Shown here piece after piece: positions 43,841 through 56,000 of a DNA stretch of 64,000 bases. The translations under genes were made by a program, and so were the position numbers. The DNA lies in NCBI GenBank assembly GCA_963969595.1, contig OZ018418.1, positions 1,183,001 through 1,247,000 on the forward strand, given 5' to 3'. Each line of letters begins with the position of its first letter. Within the stretch, counting starts at the first letter, position 1. The notes beneath the pieces were generated by a model. That model worked only from the letters and a program-made list of their open reading frames with translations, was not told where the DNA came from and ran no database searches. This DNA is from Neckera pumila (Eukaryota > Streptophyta > Bryopsida > Hypnales > Neckeraceae).

Positions 43841-45303
43841 CATGTGCTCTTTTCCTGGACTTGCAGAAATGAAGGCGCAGACTAAGGAACTAGAGGTTTA
43901 CCTGAAGCTCTTTGAGATTCCAGAAGATAACAAAGACAAGTACGACGAGACCGACATGCTTGGGGAATGCTGAGAGTGGAAGGAACCTTAAGAAGTCGAC
44001 CACTAGACACTCGCTCTTGTTCCAATGAACTTGAACCTATCCTTCAGGACAAAGTACAAAAAGGTTGAGGACAACTTGTCGGTCACACTTACGGAGGTTG
44101 TAAGAAAGGTCACCACAGGGCCAAACGGGTTAATATTTGTCTGCTGCAGGACGCAGGACCCAGATCAGACTGAGGAGTACATCTTCTGGTGCATAGTAAA
44201 CAACAGGCAGATCACATTCAGTGTGTCCAATTACTACAGGACACTGGAAGGGACGAGCTACCAGGGGCTGTAGAAGGAGATTGAGCAGCATATGAAGGAG
44301 AAGAGGTGGAAAACAAAAGATGGGAGCCCTCTGCCATCCGTTACTCTAGCTTCAAGAATAAATGGCCTGATCAAGGGATTTGACCACATGAAGATGGAGT
44401 TGAAAAAAAGTCCCAAAGGATGCAGCCCATGTCTTTGACTAGAGATTATAGCAGTCAGGGAGGAAGCCAGGGATCCCTTGTCGTGGTGACCCCAAAGACT
44501 GGTAGAAGCTACACTCGCATGAAGCAGACGGATTGCTTCGGCAGAGGGGAACCATCAAAGACCCTACCACCTGCACTGAAAAGGAAGGGAAAAAAGACCA
44601 CTGCGAAGAACCTCCTGGTGCCCGAGAGTAGCATGGCCTCAGAGCTTGTAGACATCCCGCAAGACCTCGGCGGAATCGTGAAGGAGATCAATTACGAGGA
44701 AGCATGCAAACACTTCGAGAGTACTGGCCGGCATGCACAGAGTTGTACATACCAAAGATTGGGCACAAGTACAAGATTTCAATTGATCAACTGGAGACGC
44801 CACCACAAACACTCAACATCCGAGTGTTGGAAGAACAAGGTGTTCAGAAGACACTGAATTACCTCATCAACATGCCTGACCCTGACAAGAAGATGACGCT
44901 TTGTGCATATCTATAGCTTGTCACGGCAAAGCCTGAAAAGTTTGAGGAAGTTCAGGCCGGGAAGTTCTGGATGGAAAACGGTCAGCACTGCATAGAAGCG
45001 TTGAAGAGAATGTAGAAGATGAATAAGGTGCCCAACAATAAGAAGGCTAAGTTACTGAAATGGGAGTGCTTTGTTGTGTGGCACAAAGATGACAGCCTAA
45101 TCAGGAAAGTGTCGGCCTACTACAATCGGGTGAACCATTTTGACAACTTCATGCCAATCTGGTCAACGAACATCCTGGCATCCAGGTTTGTCTGGACAAG
45201 TATGGGATCCCCACCGCCTCCAAGAGAGCCCAGAGCGTTGGGGAAGGCAATAACACCGGCGAAGAAGTCGAAGGCTGATGGCAACAACCAAAGGTTCTTT
45301 GCA

Positions 45304-45435
45304 GTAAGTCCACTAGCTTTAACTCGTCTCGAGTTAACTTGTAATTCCACTGAGGTCAGTTCTTTCCATATTTTAACTTGTCTTGAGTTAAGACCCGTCG
45401 CTGACAGGACGTGTATGCTAGACCTGGATGTGCAG
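45304..45435 (+). other. Intron with two palindromes
   Basis: Donor GCA|GTAAGTCC. The acceptor is most likely TGTGCAG at 45435, which restores phase 0 (..FFA|EFKNAIKLRF); a weaker choice is CTGACAG at 45406. It contains TTTAACTCGTCTCGAGTTAA (45318) and TTTAACTTGTCTTGAGTTAA (45372). Confidence 0.65.
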
Positions 45436-46779
45436 GAATTTAAGAACGCAATTAAGCTGAGGTTCGCCATGATTGACATTGAAAAAAATCAGGGGTATCT
45501 GAGCAAGAAGAATCAGAGGGAGCTAGACATCCACAATGAGATCAAGCTAATTACAGCTCAGTAGGAATCCTACGACCTATAGGCGGAGGTCATTTCTAGC
45601 CAGGCTCACGAAGAGCTTATTGATCCAGATTCGCTCATGAAGTTCAGGTATTGCAAAGGCCGGGACTTGGCGAAGGATGGCGTGATGACTCGTGAGTTTT
45701 TCAAGTGGATTGGGAACTGCACACAAGATGATCTAAGGTGGCTCGCCCTACATATCCTTCACCGGTCTCCTCGGCGGACTGTAGAACATCCGAAAGTTGT
45801 CATGAGGGCACCAAAGTCTATCTTCCCTGATTGCTACTCCGCAAAGGACTGACTTGAGAGGGTAAAGAGGAAGGCTGCTATAAAGATACAGCTACATTAC
45901 CTAGATCCAAAGCTGAAGCTCTTTGACAACGAGGGAAATCCGAGAAAGAAGGCATGGAAGGCCTTCAAGCGGGATTACAGTGTGAACAAGGCCACAAAGA
46001 ACACGTTGCTCATCGATCCAAGGGAACACTTCTTCTCTCGGGTGAAGATGCCGTCAAATAAGAAGAAGTCACTGGAGGAATTGTCAGTTACAGCCAAGGA
46101 GTTCTTCACGGTCTTCTTGGCAAGTAAGGGCAAATTCGTTAAGCCTGAAGCTAAGGCGTTCTTCAGGCCCTAGGACATGGACAATGACGAGCTCGGAGAG
46201 TGTGACATAGTTGTATGGGATGAGTCCGTGCAATCAAGAGTAAAGCTGGCAGTCATCGACTTCAAGAATATCCCGGGAGTTATAAACAAGGGCGCCAATG
46301 CTTCGTACTATGAGAATTTTATGAGCATCCTGGATGAGGATGTCGAGGTGGAGCTCACGGACCCGGAGGTCTGGCTGTGGATTGCTGGTGAGAAGGATGT
46401 TGAGGTTGACCTGCGGAGTTTCATCAGGACATCCAATTTTGGCAAGTTGTACTCAGTTGGCTATGCCAATTATTTGCCATCCACATTTGAGTGCATCGGG
46501 GATGTCCTCGAGAGGAGCTCCAAAGCAAAAAATCCAGTCCAACTGCTGTCTTTGGTGAAGAACAAGGTAGCTGTGAAGACCCGCCAGATTCCAAAATCAT
46601 TCGCTATGGCACCAAAATCGCATTACAATACAAAGCGGCAGAATGTGGAGGTGGAGTATTGGATACATGATACGAAGCTCCGCATGGAGTTTTATTTAAG
46701 CGTCCTTCAACTGTTCGTTTTGCCGAGAGACGTGGTGGTCTCCTATTTTGCGGGAGGAAAGATGATATCTACTGCATGG

Positions 46780-46959
46780 GTGAGTTCGGCTTCAGTTTTG
46801 GACGCTAATAGTTTAGATGTCTGAAACCTTCCTCTTTAACTCGGGTCGAGTTGATTTCTTGTTCGCACATCCTCTGGATCTCTAGCGGCCTTGTATTCTT
46901 CTTTAACTCGGTTCGAGTTGATCATGCTTTCCTAACTGCTCTTTGGGTTTGTCCTGCAG
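46780..46959 (+). other. Intron with two palindromes
   Basis: Donor ATGG|GTGAGTTC and acceptor TGTCCTGCAG, phase 0, joining ..MISTAW to MLSLDHFFVG. It contains TTTAACTCGGGTCGAGTTGA (46835) and TTTAACTCGGTTCGAGTTGA (46902). The intron falls exactly inside the methyltransferase-like motif I region. Confidence 0.8.
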
Positions 46960-48205
46960 ATGCTGTCACTGGACCACTTCTTTGTTGGCGAGAGCAAGAA
47001 GAAGGAAGTCTTGTACTTGGAGTCGGAGAGTATGGACAAGGATGATTTCCTTAAGCTGGCAAACTTTGTGGAAGAGCACAAAGATGACAGAAGTAAAGGG
47101 AAAGGTGTGTCCACCTCAAAGGCTAAGGGGTCGTCTGTATCCGGGAGGGGGAAGGAACCAGCCGTTGACGACTGCATCAAGATTCTGGGGGGGTCTGAGA
47201 GTTTTGTTCTTCTGAACATCGGTGCGGACACTGATGATATGTTGGAGTTGACATTGGGAGCAGTTGGCGAGTCAATGCATGTGCCTGAGAGTAGTGACAT
47301 GCGGGGATCATCCTGCTTGTCTGCTAGACATAATATCACTCCTGAATCCTGTCCGCGTGTGCCACCAAAGAAGAAGCCCAACTTACCAACATCGTCTGCT
47401 CCATTCTCGCAGGAATGGATAATGGACTTCATACAGAAAAACAATGAAAATGAGGCTAGGGCTCGTAAAGAGGATCATGAGGCGCAAAGGAAGGAAAACA
47501 AGTGGGAGTGCCGAGAGAACAAGAACATGATCAAGGAGATCATGTAGAGTATTCCCGAAATTGTATCGAAGGTGGCAACGACGGCAATGAATACGATATT
47601 CAGTGTGAGACCGTTAATGTCCCTAGATCCGGCTGTAGGAACTCCTCAACTGGCGATTGCCAATCATCCCCAGGGGTCAGCCGATAGTGCCAAGTAAGCT
47701 CGCACAGGGTCGGAGATCCTCACTGGGGTGCCCCCGACATCGCAAAACTTGCTGACCCAGACGTCTCTGAGTTCTAATCCGAACCAGGTCAAATCCGACA
47801 GGGGTCCCGACAATATGGAGGTGGATACAATTTGGCTGGATGCGGCAATTGATGATGCTGCCCCGGCATCTGGCAATGCTCTAGGAGTTGCGACCAAGGG
47901 ATCACAAGACAAGGATCCAGTTTTGCAGGTCAAGGAGCAAGATTGCGCTGCCCCGGAGACTGGCAACAATCAGCTATCTGAAGTCGTCGCCGCGCAAGGT
48001 GTGGAGGATGTGGAGGATGTTGCCGTGCAGGATGTGGAAGATGTAGCCGCGCAAGATGAGAAGGATGTGGAGGATGTTGCCGCGGACACCAGCACCGACC
48101 CCGTTCCGCCGGATGTTGCCAAACGTGGATTAGAGGCCGAGCAGTCCCCTGTGACTGTATCTGAGATTCCTCCAGGTTCTTCCCTGTGACTCTCTCAGCC
48201 TCCTC

Positions 48206-48226
48206 TTCAACTCGATTTGAGTTGAA
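48206..48226. promoter_or_regulatory. Palindrome between the methyltransferase-like and FCP1-like genes
   Basis: TTCAACTCGATTTGAGTTGA is the last copy of the family. It may lie in an intron ending at TAATTTGCAG (48383), in which case the two genes would be one transcription unit. Confidence 0.65.
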
Positions 48227-48423
48227 TTTCCTTTCCACGTTCGTAGGCATTCAGATTGCAGGAGTAGGCAGATAGGCTACACTTTCCTAGTGCACTGTAT
48301 ATAATGTATAATTGCATCTCCCAGCGAGATACTGTAATATATAATTTTTCCTCACACATCATTTCTATGCTTGATAATTTGCAGCCACAAGCTCTTTGAT
48401 TTCTAAAAAATGTTGCTCTCCCT

Positions 48424-50773
48424 ATGGAGTCCAATTCTCAAAATGCTGCTGTGGATCTGGAGATTCCCCTTGCATGTGTGTTCAACATGTCTGTTGCTAC
48501 TAGTGGTGATCCGGTGCTGGAGATTCCTCCGTTATCTCTTAAGGAAAAGAATGTCAAGGAGGATGCTTTTGATGGTGGAGACGTCGAGTTATTGGAGGAC
48601 ATTCCAGACGATCCTCTTTTTCAATCAGAGATGCCTCCGTCGCATATCCGGGTCGAGACAAGTACAGCATCTCTAGTTGCCATGGTCCAGGATGAAGTAT
48701 GTACATAGTATTGTGTGTGTTCGAGTGTCCTTGCTATGGTCTTCTACCTGGCACTCTTGTTTTTGCTTTCTCCCCTTTGTGGATGTGGTTCATTGTCTTG
48801 AAAGCACGAGTGGAGTACCCATTTTGTAGTTGGAAGTGCATCTTTTTAATTTGCGCTTTTTCTCTTTTTGTCATGAGCAGGATAGCTGTGAGAGATCCCA
48901 TGAGGCAGAATGCCACAATCTTCCTCCATTCACTTCCAGGTTGACAAAGAAATGGCTCAACATCATCCTGGATTTGAATGGACTTCTATGCGTGTGTGAA
49001 GATGTAAGGTACCACCTGAAGGAAGGGAGGTTATGCGATCCCAGTGAGGTAGTCCCTGATGTAGAGCACAAGGCCTTGGAACTCAAGACGGTCACTTGTT
49101 GGCCATTTGTCAGGAGCTTCTTGCGAGAGTTATCCTCCATTGCATATGTGCACAACAGGAGCTCCATGTAGAGATCCTATGCCGAACTTGTTTGCAAGTT
49201 TCTATTTTACGGCATAGAATCCCCGTGTTATGTTCTTGGCCAAGAGCAATGCAACATTTTGAAACACAGAGGGAGGAACGGAAGGCTAGAAGACTACAAG
49301 ATAAATGGGTCGGACAAAGTCCTCTACATAAAGCCATTAGAGAAATTGCACAATTTGATTGATTCCATGTTCACCAAGGAGACCACAATTGTTGTGGACG
49401 TCCAGCCGGAGATGCACTTCATGAATGACCCTATGCATGTGGTGCTCTTGGATCCGTGGTTGTTTGAGGGTTTGAGAGCAACAAATGGATTCTTCATAAA
49501 TTAGCTTCTCCCATGGATTAAGAATCTGCAAGTAGAGAGGCCATGGGAGTTATACTCCTTTCGTAGAGACAATGCTCTTGGGGGCGTCCACTTCATGCAT
49601 GAACTCGACATGGTCAAGTACAATGACTTTGACAGGGCATTGGAGGTCTCCAATTTTCTTTACGATGAGTGGAGTATGAGCAATAGTGGGCCTTACGTTT
49701 CTTCTCAAATGTCCACTCCTTCTTCTGGCAAGGAACTTAGGCTACAAGACATTTATTTCTGTCTTTGTCCGCCTCCTCACATCATGTCCGATCCGTTGCC
49801 GCGCAAGGAACGTAGTCTACAAGATATTTGGGTCTATCATAGAGCGCCTCCCCGCAAGAAGAGTTTGTAGGCCCTATAGGATTTTGACCCTATATTATTG
49901 CAATGCAAGTGCATCTTGTGTCAACATAAATCCAATATAGCAGTCCATTATAGTGGAGACCTCTATTTTGTGCTCAAGATTTGGATGTTGCTAAGGCACC
50001 CAAAAATGGTTGTGGAGACAAGTGCCTGGCCTTAACTAATTCACTTGCTGACTGTGGAGAGTTGAGTATATCGCAATATGGGGCTCGTCATATCATATAT
50101 TCAACGACCACTGCACAGTCAACCATGGATTTTTCAAAGAAGGACGTAGATGATGGTGTAGTTGATAGTCCTCCCAGTGGAAGAATGCGTCCTGTACTAG
50201 TTCACTCTCCATCTCCTTTCAAGTCACGTCCTCAATTGAAGTCTCCACGGGATCGCTCTCAAATGAATTCTGAAACGCAAAGAAAGCTCTATGATGATGA
50301 AGTGGGTGGTGTGGCTGTTGTGGAGGTATATTATCAACATTTTTTGTCTTTGCAAACATATCTGTTTTTAAGTAATGCTTTGCAGACGTAAATTGTAGAT
50401 TTTGAATCTGTTTTAGAATTTCTATATTTGCAGGTGGAGGACATGGTGCCTATGTCTCTTGCCATCTTTGGCAATACTTTTAAGGATGTAGAGCCTGCAA
50501 TCCACGAAGACCGGACTACCATATCTAATGGCATGTTGCCTCCTAGACCTCATCTGTCTTCATTGGGCATTGCCAAACAACAATGCAAAACACATGATGG
50601 ATTGCTTTCGCTTCGTTGTCGTCGTCGTCCGTGGGACGCTTGGGAGGAGAGGTCCTTGAAGAAACAACGGCGGGAAAATGCTCTCCAGAGGTCCAATGGT
50701 AGTACTGGATATAGTCGAGGACTAAAGATAATGAAGGCAATGGAGATGTTGAAGAGTAGGTTGCACTCCTAGT
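48424..50773 (+). pseudogene. FCP1-like HAD-family protein with basic C-terminus
   Basis: Exon 1 (48424-48696) gives MESNSQNAAVDLEIPLACVF and an acidic tail. The intron is 48697-48880 and exon 2 joins in phase 0. LTKKWLNIILDLNGLLCVCE matches the plant FCP1-like HAD motif (DLNGLL in place of DLDETL). Then come KTVTCWPFVRSFLREL, VLGQEQCNIL, KVLYIKPLEKLHNL, TTIVVDVQPEM (normally DD; the second Asp is lost) and HVVLLDPWLFEG. The family includes CTD-type phosphatases. TAG stops occur at about 49169 and 49502. After a duplicated LQDI-type segment (49730-49860) and a frameshift, a Ser/Pro-rich region and a basic end (RRRPWDAWEERSLKKQRREN) close the gene, with an intron at about 50324-50433. It directly follows the methyltransferase-like gene on the same strand. 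Confidence 0.7.
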
Positions 50774-50869
50774 GTGTAGATTACGACTTTCCCTACAAAT
50801 ATAGTGAGCCTGTATTATTGTGCTCTCTTAGGAATGGTGTTATTTGTAGTATCCTTGCTTGTATCTAGG

Positions 50870-51061
50870 CCAAAGTCCAAGCGTCCATTGCATTTTGCAA
50901 TTACTCTAGCTTCCACGTCCGTAGGTCGCTTGGGATTTGAGGTCCTTCAGAAAACAACGACAAGAGATTGCACAAATAAGATTTGGTAGTAGTAGTGGTT
51001 ATAGTCCAGGGCCGGAGATATTGAAGGCAATGGAGTTGTTGAAGAGTAGGTTGTCCTCGTA
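50870..51061 (+). repeat. Decayed duplicate of the FCP1-like gene's last ~155 bp
   Basis: 'cgtccgtaggtcgcttggga', 'ggtccttcagaaaacaacg', 'ggttatagtccagggccgga' and 'aaggcaatggagttgttgaa', ending 'gtaggttgtcctcgtag', repeat 50626-50773 in the same order. It is a local direct duplication and is not coding. Confidence 0.85.
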
Positions 51062-51714
51062 GTACATAGATGAAGAGTATAGAGGACAGTTTATTCTCTT
51101 CATTAGAGTGGTATTAAATTTTGGTTAGTCACTCCAATATTAGTGAGTGATTTAAAGACTATGTTTGAGACATCACCACTATTACAAAGTTTATGGCTTG
51201 TATTTGAAGAATGAAGTAAATAGTAATCTTTCAGCGACAACTAATTCCACAGCAAATAGAGATCAAGAAATTGCAGCAAGAAAGACTTGTAGAAACAAGG
51301 TATTCCAAACTCCTTGGCAAGTATCCTTATAGACTTAAGTTTACACACATTCTCACTCCAAAGACAATATACTTTACTATTAGGATTGGAACAGCTTATA
51401 CATTCATTTACTTGTGGGAAGTCACATTTTTTAGTGATCGTACAATTATATTTGAAATGCATGTACATTCTTCAATTCCTTTCAATAAATTGTAATGTCA
51501 TTTGTAAATACTATATGGTGTTGGAAAATTGTTCTATTGATTGTGTGCTTCGTGTGTCATTGCATTGCTTATTTTGCATTTAAATATGTAGCTTCTTTCT
51601 GATTGCAACGCTTTCAGGCAACTATAAATAGAGAATTCTTTGAATTTCAAACTTTAGAGTAGTTCCCAAGACTCCCATTTCCTTGGAAAACTCCCAAACT
51701 AATGAATATGATGT

Positions 51715-52060
51715 TTTTATTTTATTTTCTAGTTCTAAGGCAATGAGCACGTAGTGTAAATGGGCTTGAGGTGTGTTTGAAGTCTACCTCATGCACACCT
51801 CAAGCACACTTTGTTGGTATTGAGTATTTTGAATGGAATTTCTTAACAAGTTTTTTAATTTTTTTTTTTAAATTCTAAAGCAATGAGAGTAGTGGAAATG
51901 TGCTTGATGTGTATTTGCTGTCTATCTCAAGCACACTTCAAACACACTTTGTCGGTATTGAATATTTTGAGTAGGATTTCTTCACATGTTTTCTAATTTA
52001 ATAAAATAAATTTTAATGCAATGTGAGTAGTGAAAATGTGCTTGAGGCGTGTTTGAGGTA
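51715..52060. repeat. 140-bp satellite, right fragment (about 2.5 monomers)
   Basis: Same monomer as at 6.6-9.5 kb: 'agttctaaggcaatgagcac', 'cttgaggtgtgtttgaagtc', 'tttgttggtattgagtattt', with a second and partial third unit. It stops within the palindromic core at about 52060. Confidence 0.92.
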
Positions 52061-52640
52061 CACTAAAATAAATTCTACTAGTTTTTGGTGATTTGTTTTT
52101 TAAACTACTACAATATGTTCACTATGAAATTAGAATAGATATGTAGGCTTTCCACAAGGAGTGCATTTTGATCTACCCATGTCAATGTTCAAGTAATATT
52201 AGAAATTTGTTCAAGTAATATTGAGTTCTTTGTGTTTTGGAGGAATTTACGTGGAATAATGTGAGGTGGAGATGTGTAGAGTGGATAACCTGAGAACATG
52301 TTGAGGAGAAATTTCCATCAATAGAATTTGAATCCATAATTAGGAAACAATCTAAATTTGTCTACTTGTGATTCTAAGAGACTACATCATTTTATATTTT
52401 TTGAAACTACTACAACATGTTTACTTTAAAAATGAAATAGACATGTTGGCTTTCTACTAGGAGTTCATTTTGACCTTCCCATGGCAATATTCAAGAAATA
52501 TTATGTCTAAAGAATGATTTCTTCTTCACTTATAGAGTTAGTTTGACATACTAATGTCAGTATTCAAATAATAGTAGGTCTCAAGAATGATATAAAGTTG
52601 TATACATTTCTTTTGAACACTTACTGAAAGTGATGATGGT
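52061..52640. other. AT-rich DNA with a short duplication, no gene recognised
   Basis: Two related stretches, 'aaactactacaatatgttca' (about 52102) and 'gaaactactacaacatgttt' (about 52401), are each followed by a similar 60 bp ('atgt.ggctttc.ac.aggag'). They are a diverged direct duplication of about 120 bp. Nothing coding is seen. Confidence 0.5.
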
Positions 52641-52648
52641 GGTTTCAG

Positions 52649-53017
52649 GCAGGGGCCGGTTCTTGGTGTTCCCTCTTTACAAACGGAATGGATGAATGAA
52701 GGGAGCAACAATTTCTATGAAGATGATCTTTATACACCGATTCATGCGCAACAATAAGATTATATGGCCCGCAACAAGGTACATGCCAATTCTTCTAGAA
52801 GCCAACACAGAGGGATGGTTCAAGCAAGGATTTTGGATGAAGGCGCTTCAATGTTGAATAATTTGCCTATGGAAAATGAGGATGCATATAATGGAGATGA
52901 AAGTAGTGATGGAGTAGAATCAGGGGATCCGAAGAATCTTGACGGTGTAAAGCATAGATTCCGTGATTCGATGTGGTCACAAAACAATCACACCTATTCT
53001 CCTAAAACCAATTTATA
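52649..53017 (+). pseudogene. Probable N-terminal exon of the piggyBac gene
   Basis: After acceptor GGTTTCAG the plus strand reads GPVLGVPSLQTEWMNEGSNN, a TAA at 52747, MARNKVHANSSRSQHRGMVQ, an acidic stretch (ENEDAYNGDESSDGVESGD) and HRFRDSMWSQNNHTYSPKTN. An acidic N-terminus followed by 'F..s.W....y.P' is what precedes the conserved core of piggyBac transposases. The core starts 4 kb downstream (57089), so either a long intron or an insertion separates them. The link is inference from order, strand and motif. Confidence 0.5.
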
Positions 53018-53019
53018 GA

Positions 53020-56000
53020 TGCATGTGGGCTTCTGGGCGCTTTATTTCCACCCTGGGAATAAAGTGTATACAAGGCTAGGTTTGAGTTTTTGTCGTAGTT
53101 AAATCTCTATTGGGTGTTGACACGTATAATCCAATTATGTTTTCCAAGAAATGGATCTTTTGATGTTGTTCCTAGTGTTAGCTTTGTCCATTTCTAATTG
53201 CTATAAAATCCAAAAGATGTCAGTATTGTTTAGATGGTTTTTACTATGACCGATTAACAATCAAACTTTGAATTGGTATTAGTCTAGAAGCAAATAAACG
53301 GAATGGTTTAATGGGTATGGTTTGGTTTACCGTTATCCGATTCACCAAAATTCTTCCGTAATTTCATTTTTACTTTGGAAATTCGAAAACTACTTCTACT
53401 TTGATCTTTGGTTTTCACATTTACTTCAAATTTAAATAACCTAAAAGAAATTCTATTGATTAACTTCTATTTTTTCCTTCCTACTTTTACTACTATTTCC
53501 TACTCAAAATAAATGTTGGGAATTTCTAGTACGATAGCTATTTGGAAATTATGTTAAATTCTTGATAAGTTGAGTCAATTTTCTATTGTAAATTTTAAAC
53601 TCCTTGATAAATTGGTTTTAGATAATTCTTTCTAATTTGTTTCCTAATTTCTATCTTAACTTCAAATTTCTTTTATCTTTTGGAATTTTTATCCTATTCC
53701 TAATTGCAATTGTTTCCTAGAAGCTATTCAAATTTCCTATCTAATTCTAAGTTTTAATTCCTATTTCTTGTGGTTCTTTATGTTCTAAATTGCATTCCAA
53801 CTTCTTAATTCCACAATGTTAATCCTAATTAACAATCCTAATCAAATTTACTAATTTGCACAATTAAATAACAAAACAATAAAAGAAAGGATTTTTAAAA
53901 ACTTGCCTTTGAAATTGCGGATTTGATGATGCCATCCTCGTTTACCGTCATTGTGATCTCGTTGTAGTCAAAGGTAGTGTCCATGTCGTCTTTACTTTTC
54001 TTTTCTTCAATATAAGAAAAAATCGATTTTTTTTGTATTTTTCTTTCTTTTCTTTTTTCTTTATAATTTTCCTTCTTTTGGAGATATTTTTGATAACAAA
54101 TCTAATCCTATCAAATCTAATCTAATGAAACTTTTGCTGATGACGTAAAAGTCAATCAACTAAGAAATAGCCTTTGTCGAGTTTTTCCTACTAATACTAG
54201 TTTGGAAACAATTTCCAAAGTCAAACTATTCTTTCTTTTGTTTTTTCTCCTTCTTTTTCTTCTAATCTAATTAAAAACGTGGTTGATAAAGTCAACAATG
54301 CTTGGTTAGAAGCCTAATATTGACTTTTTTGGGTCTCCAAATCCTTACTTCTATAACTATCCAAATTCAAATTTTGTGAAGTATTCTGTTGCAACAACTT
54401 GAGAGACGAGTGCTTTTAGTTTCCAAATGTTTGAAAGTGATATCTAGAACAGGATGATTGCAACTCAGATGGTTTGTTCGTTTTGTTTTTTCAAGAGAAT
54501 TTGATCTGTCTGGAGAGTTGCAGCTCCACCTGGGTGAAAAGACCAGATAACCTGGTTGACTTTGAAGACCTGGATGTAAGGTAAGCTCCCTCCCTTTGAT
54601 GCTTGATCTGGACACTTGTGACTTGAGATGCTCTGGTGCTCTGAGGTGGGCTGATCTGGCTTCAAGAAGAACTGGGGATAATTTTGGTTTTGGAAGAAAA
54701 AAACAAACTAGCTTCAACTGGAACTAGGGATAATCTGGTTTGGAAAGAAAGTAACTGGCTAATTTTCTTGGCAGAATTGAACTCCACACTCTGAGATTTG
54801 AAGGAAACTAGGACTAGAAAGACAATTCTAAATCCTCCTTCTCTTTTTTTCTCTAAAAATTAGACTAACCCTGTTGGTAAATTTTTCTAGTTCAAGGAAA
54901 AAAGGGATTGGACACCCAGCATGTATGGATGTCCAAGGTGGATCGGCCTACAATCTACAATTGACTACCTTGGGGACCAATCTAATGTTTAATGAACGTG
55001 TACTAGTTGCCTTGATTGGCCATGTTAACTGTGCACAGACTCTCGACCAGCTGGACTGCCGGTTGCTTGGCGGCTCGGTGGTCTTGGCCGGTACCGGCTT
55101 GGTTTTCTTGTTGGTTTTGGTTCTGGTTCTGGATTTCTGGATTTCCTAAAAAATCCACCCTGACTGTTGCTTGCCAAACTGGGTCTCCTTTCAGAGACCC
55201 CTTCAAACAAAACCAAGACAAAATATTAGTACCACAAATGAAGCTTCGCCGTATCGGGGGTCAGCCCAAAAATACGAGAATGAAAGTTTGTTTAAAAATC
55301 AAAGCTTCGCCGTCCGGGGGATTAGCCCCAAAATTCTAGTAAGATTTTGCAAGAGTTTAGTTCCACATGGAACAACAAGAGTCTTGGATCCAACTCCAAG
55401 TTTCTCCAAATAAAAAATCAAACTTGGACCACTTATTCCACGTCAAGGCTTTAGGGGATTTTTACAAACCAAAGGTAGGAAATCCCACACAAGAAGCTCA
55501 ATGGAATGATTGTTAGTAAATGCAAGGATTTGAATACAATAAGGCAAACTCCAAAGGATTCATATTACCGGCATAGCCGAGATTCGGTGTGATTGTCTTT
55601 GGGATTAGTACACAAAGACTTGAAATTGATCAAAGCTTTAAAAATGCTCAAAAAATAGTAAAGTAAGCAAGCTTCTCAAAGGGACCCCAATGTCCTTTGA
55701 AGTAAGCGACAAAGACACATAATAGCTTGAAAACACAAATAGATCTTGAATTGAATTGAAACAAAAGAGTTTTTTGGCAAAATACCAAAAATTTTGATAA
55801 CGTGGGCTCGTATGGCGCAAATAACAAAATGCAAAAGGGGTGTGAATTAAGGGAGGGGGAGGCCTTATATACTCGTTCGAGGCCTCACCTTCCCCCTCAA
55901 TTTCCTAATTCTACTTCCTAGGTAATTTCAAATTTACTAATTAAAATTCTACACTACTGCTGTGATCACTATAACTTTTAAAGAAATGCTCCAAACTCTA

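Larger units (their letters stand above)
43867..48190 (+). pseudogene. Large decayed protein with a beta-class DNA-methyltransferase-like end
   Basis: The gene starts after an acceptor at 43866 (ATG 43869, MKAQTKELEVYLKLFE). It runs through unrecognised domains (SVTLTEVVRKVTTG; SAYYNRVNHFDNFMPIWSTN; MTREFFKWIGNCTQDD) to KLRMEFYLSVLQLFVL, RDVVVSYFAGGKMISTAW and MLSLDHFFVGESKKKEV, which resembles the 'KP..L', FxGxGT (motif I) and 'GR.FIGIE' end of beta-class N4/N6 DNA methyltransferases. The expected DPPY is not seen; IDFKNIPGV (46258-) may be its remnant, so activity is doubtful even before decay. Introns at about 45304-45435 and 46780-46959 each contain two palindromes. The C-terminus is low-complexity with VEDVxxQDVEDVAAQ repeats (48000-48090). 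At least eight in-frame stops, mostly TAG, plus frameshifts kill it. The methylase assignment is inference. Confidence 0.6.
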
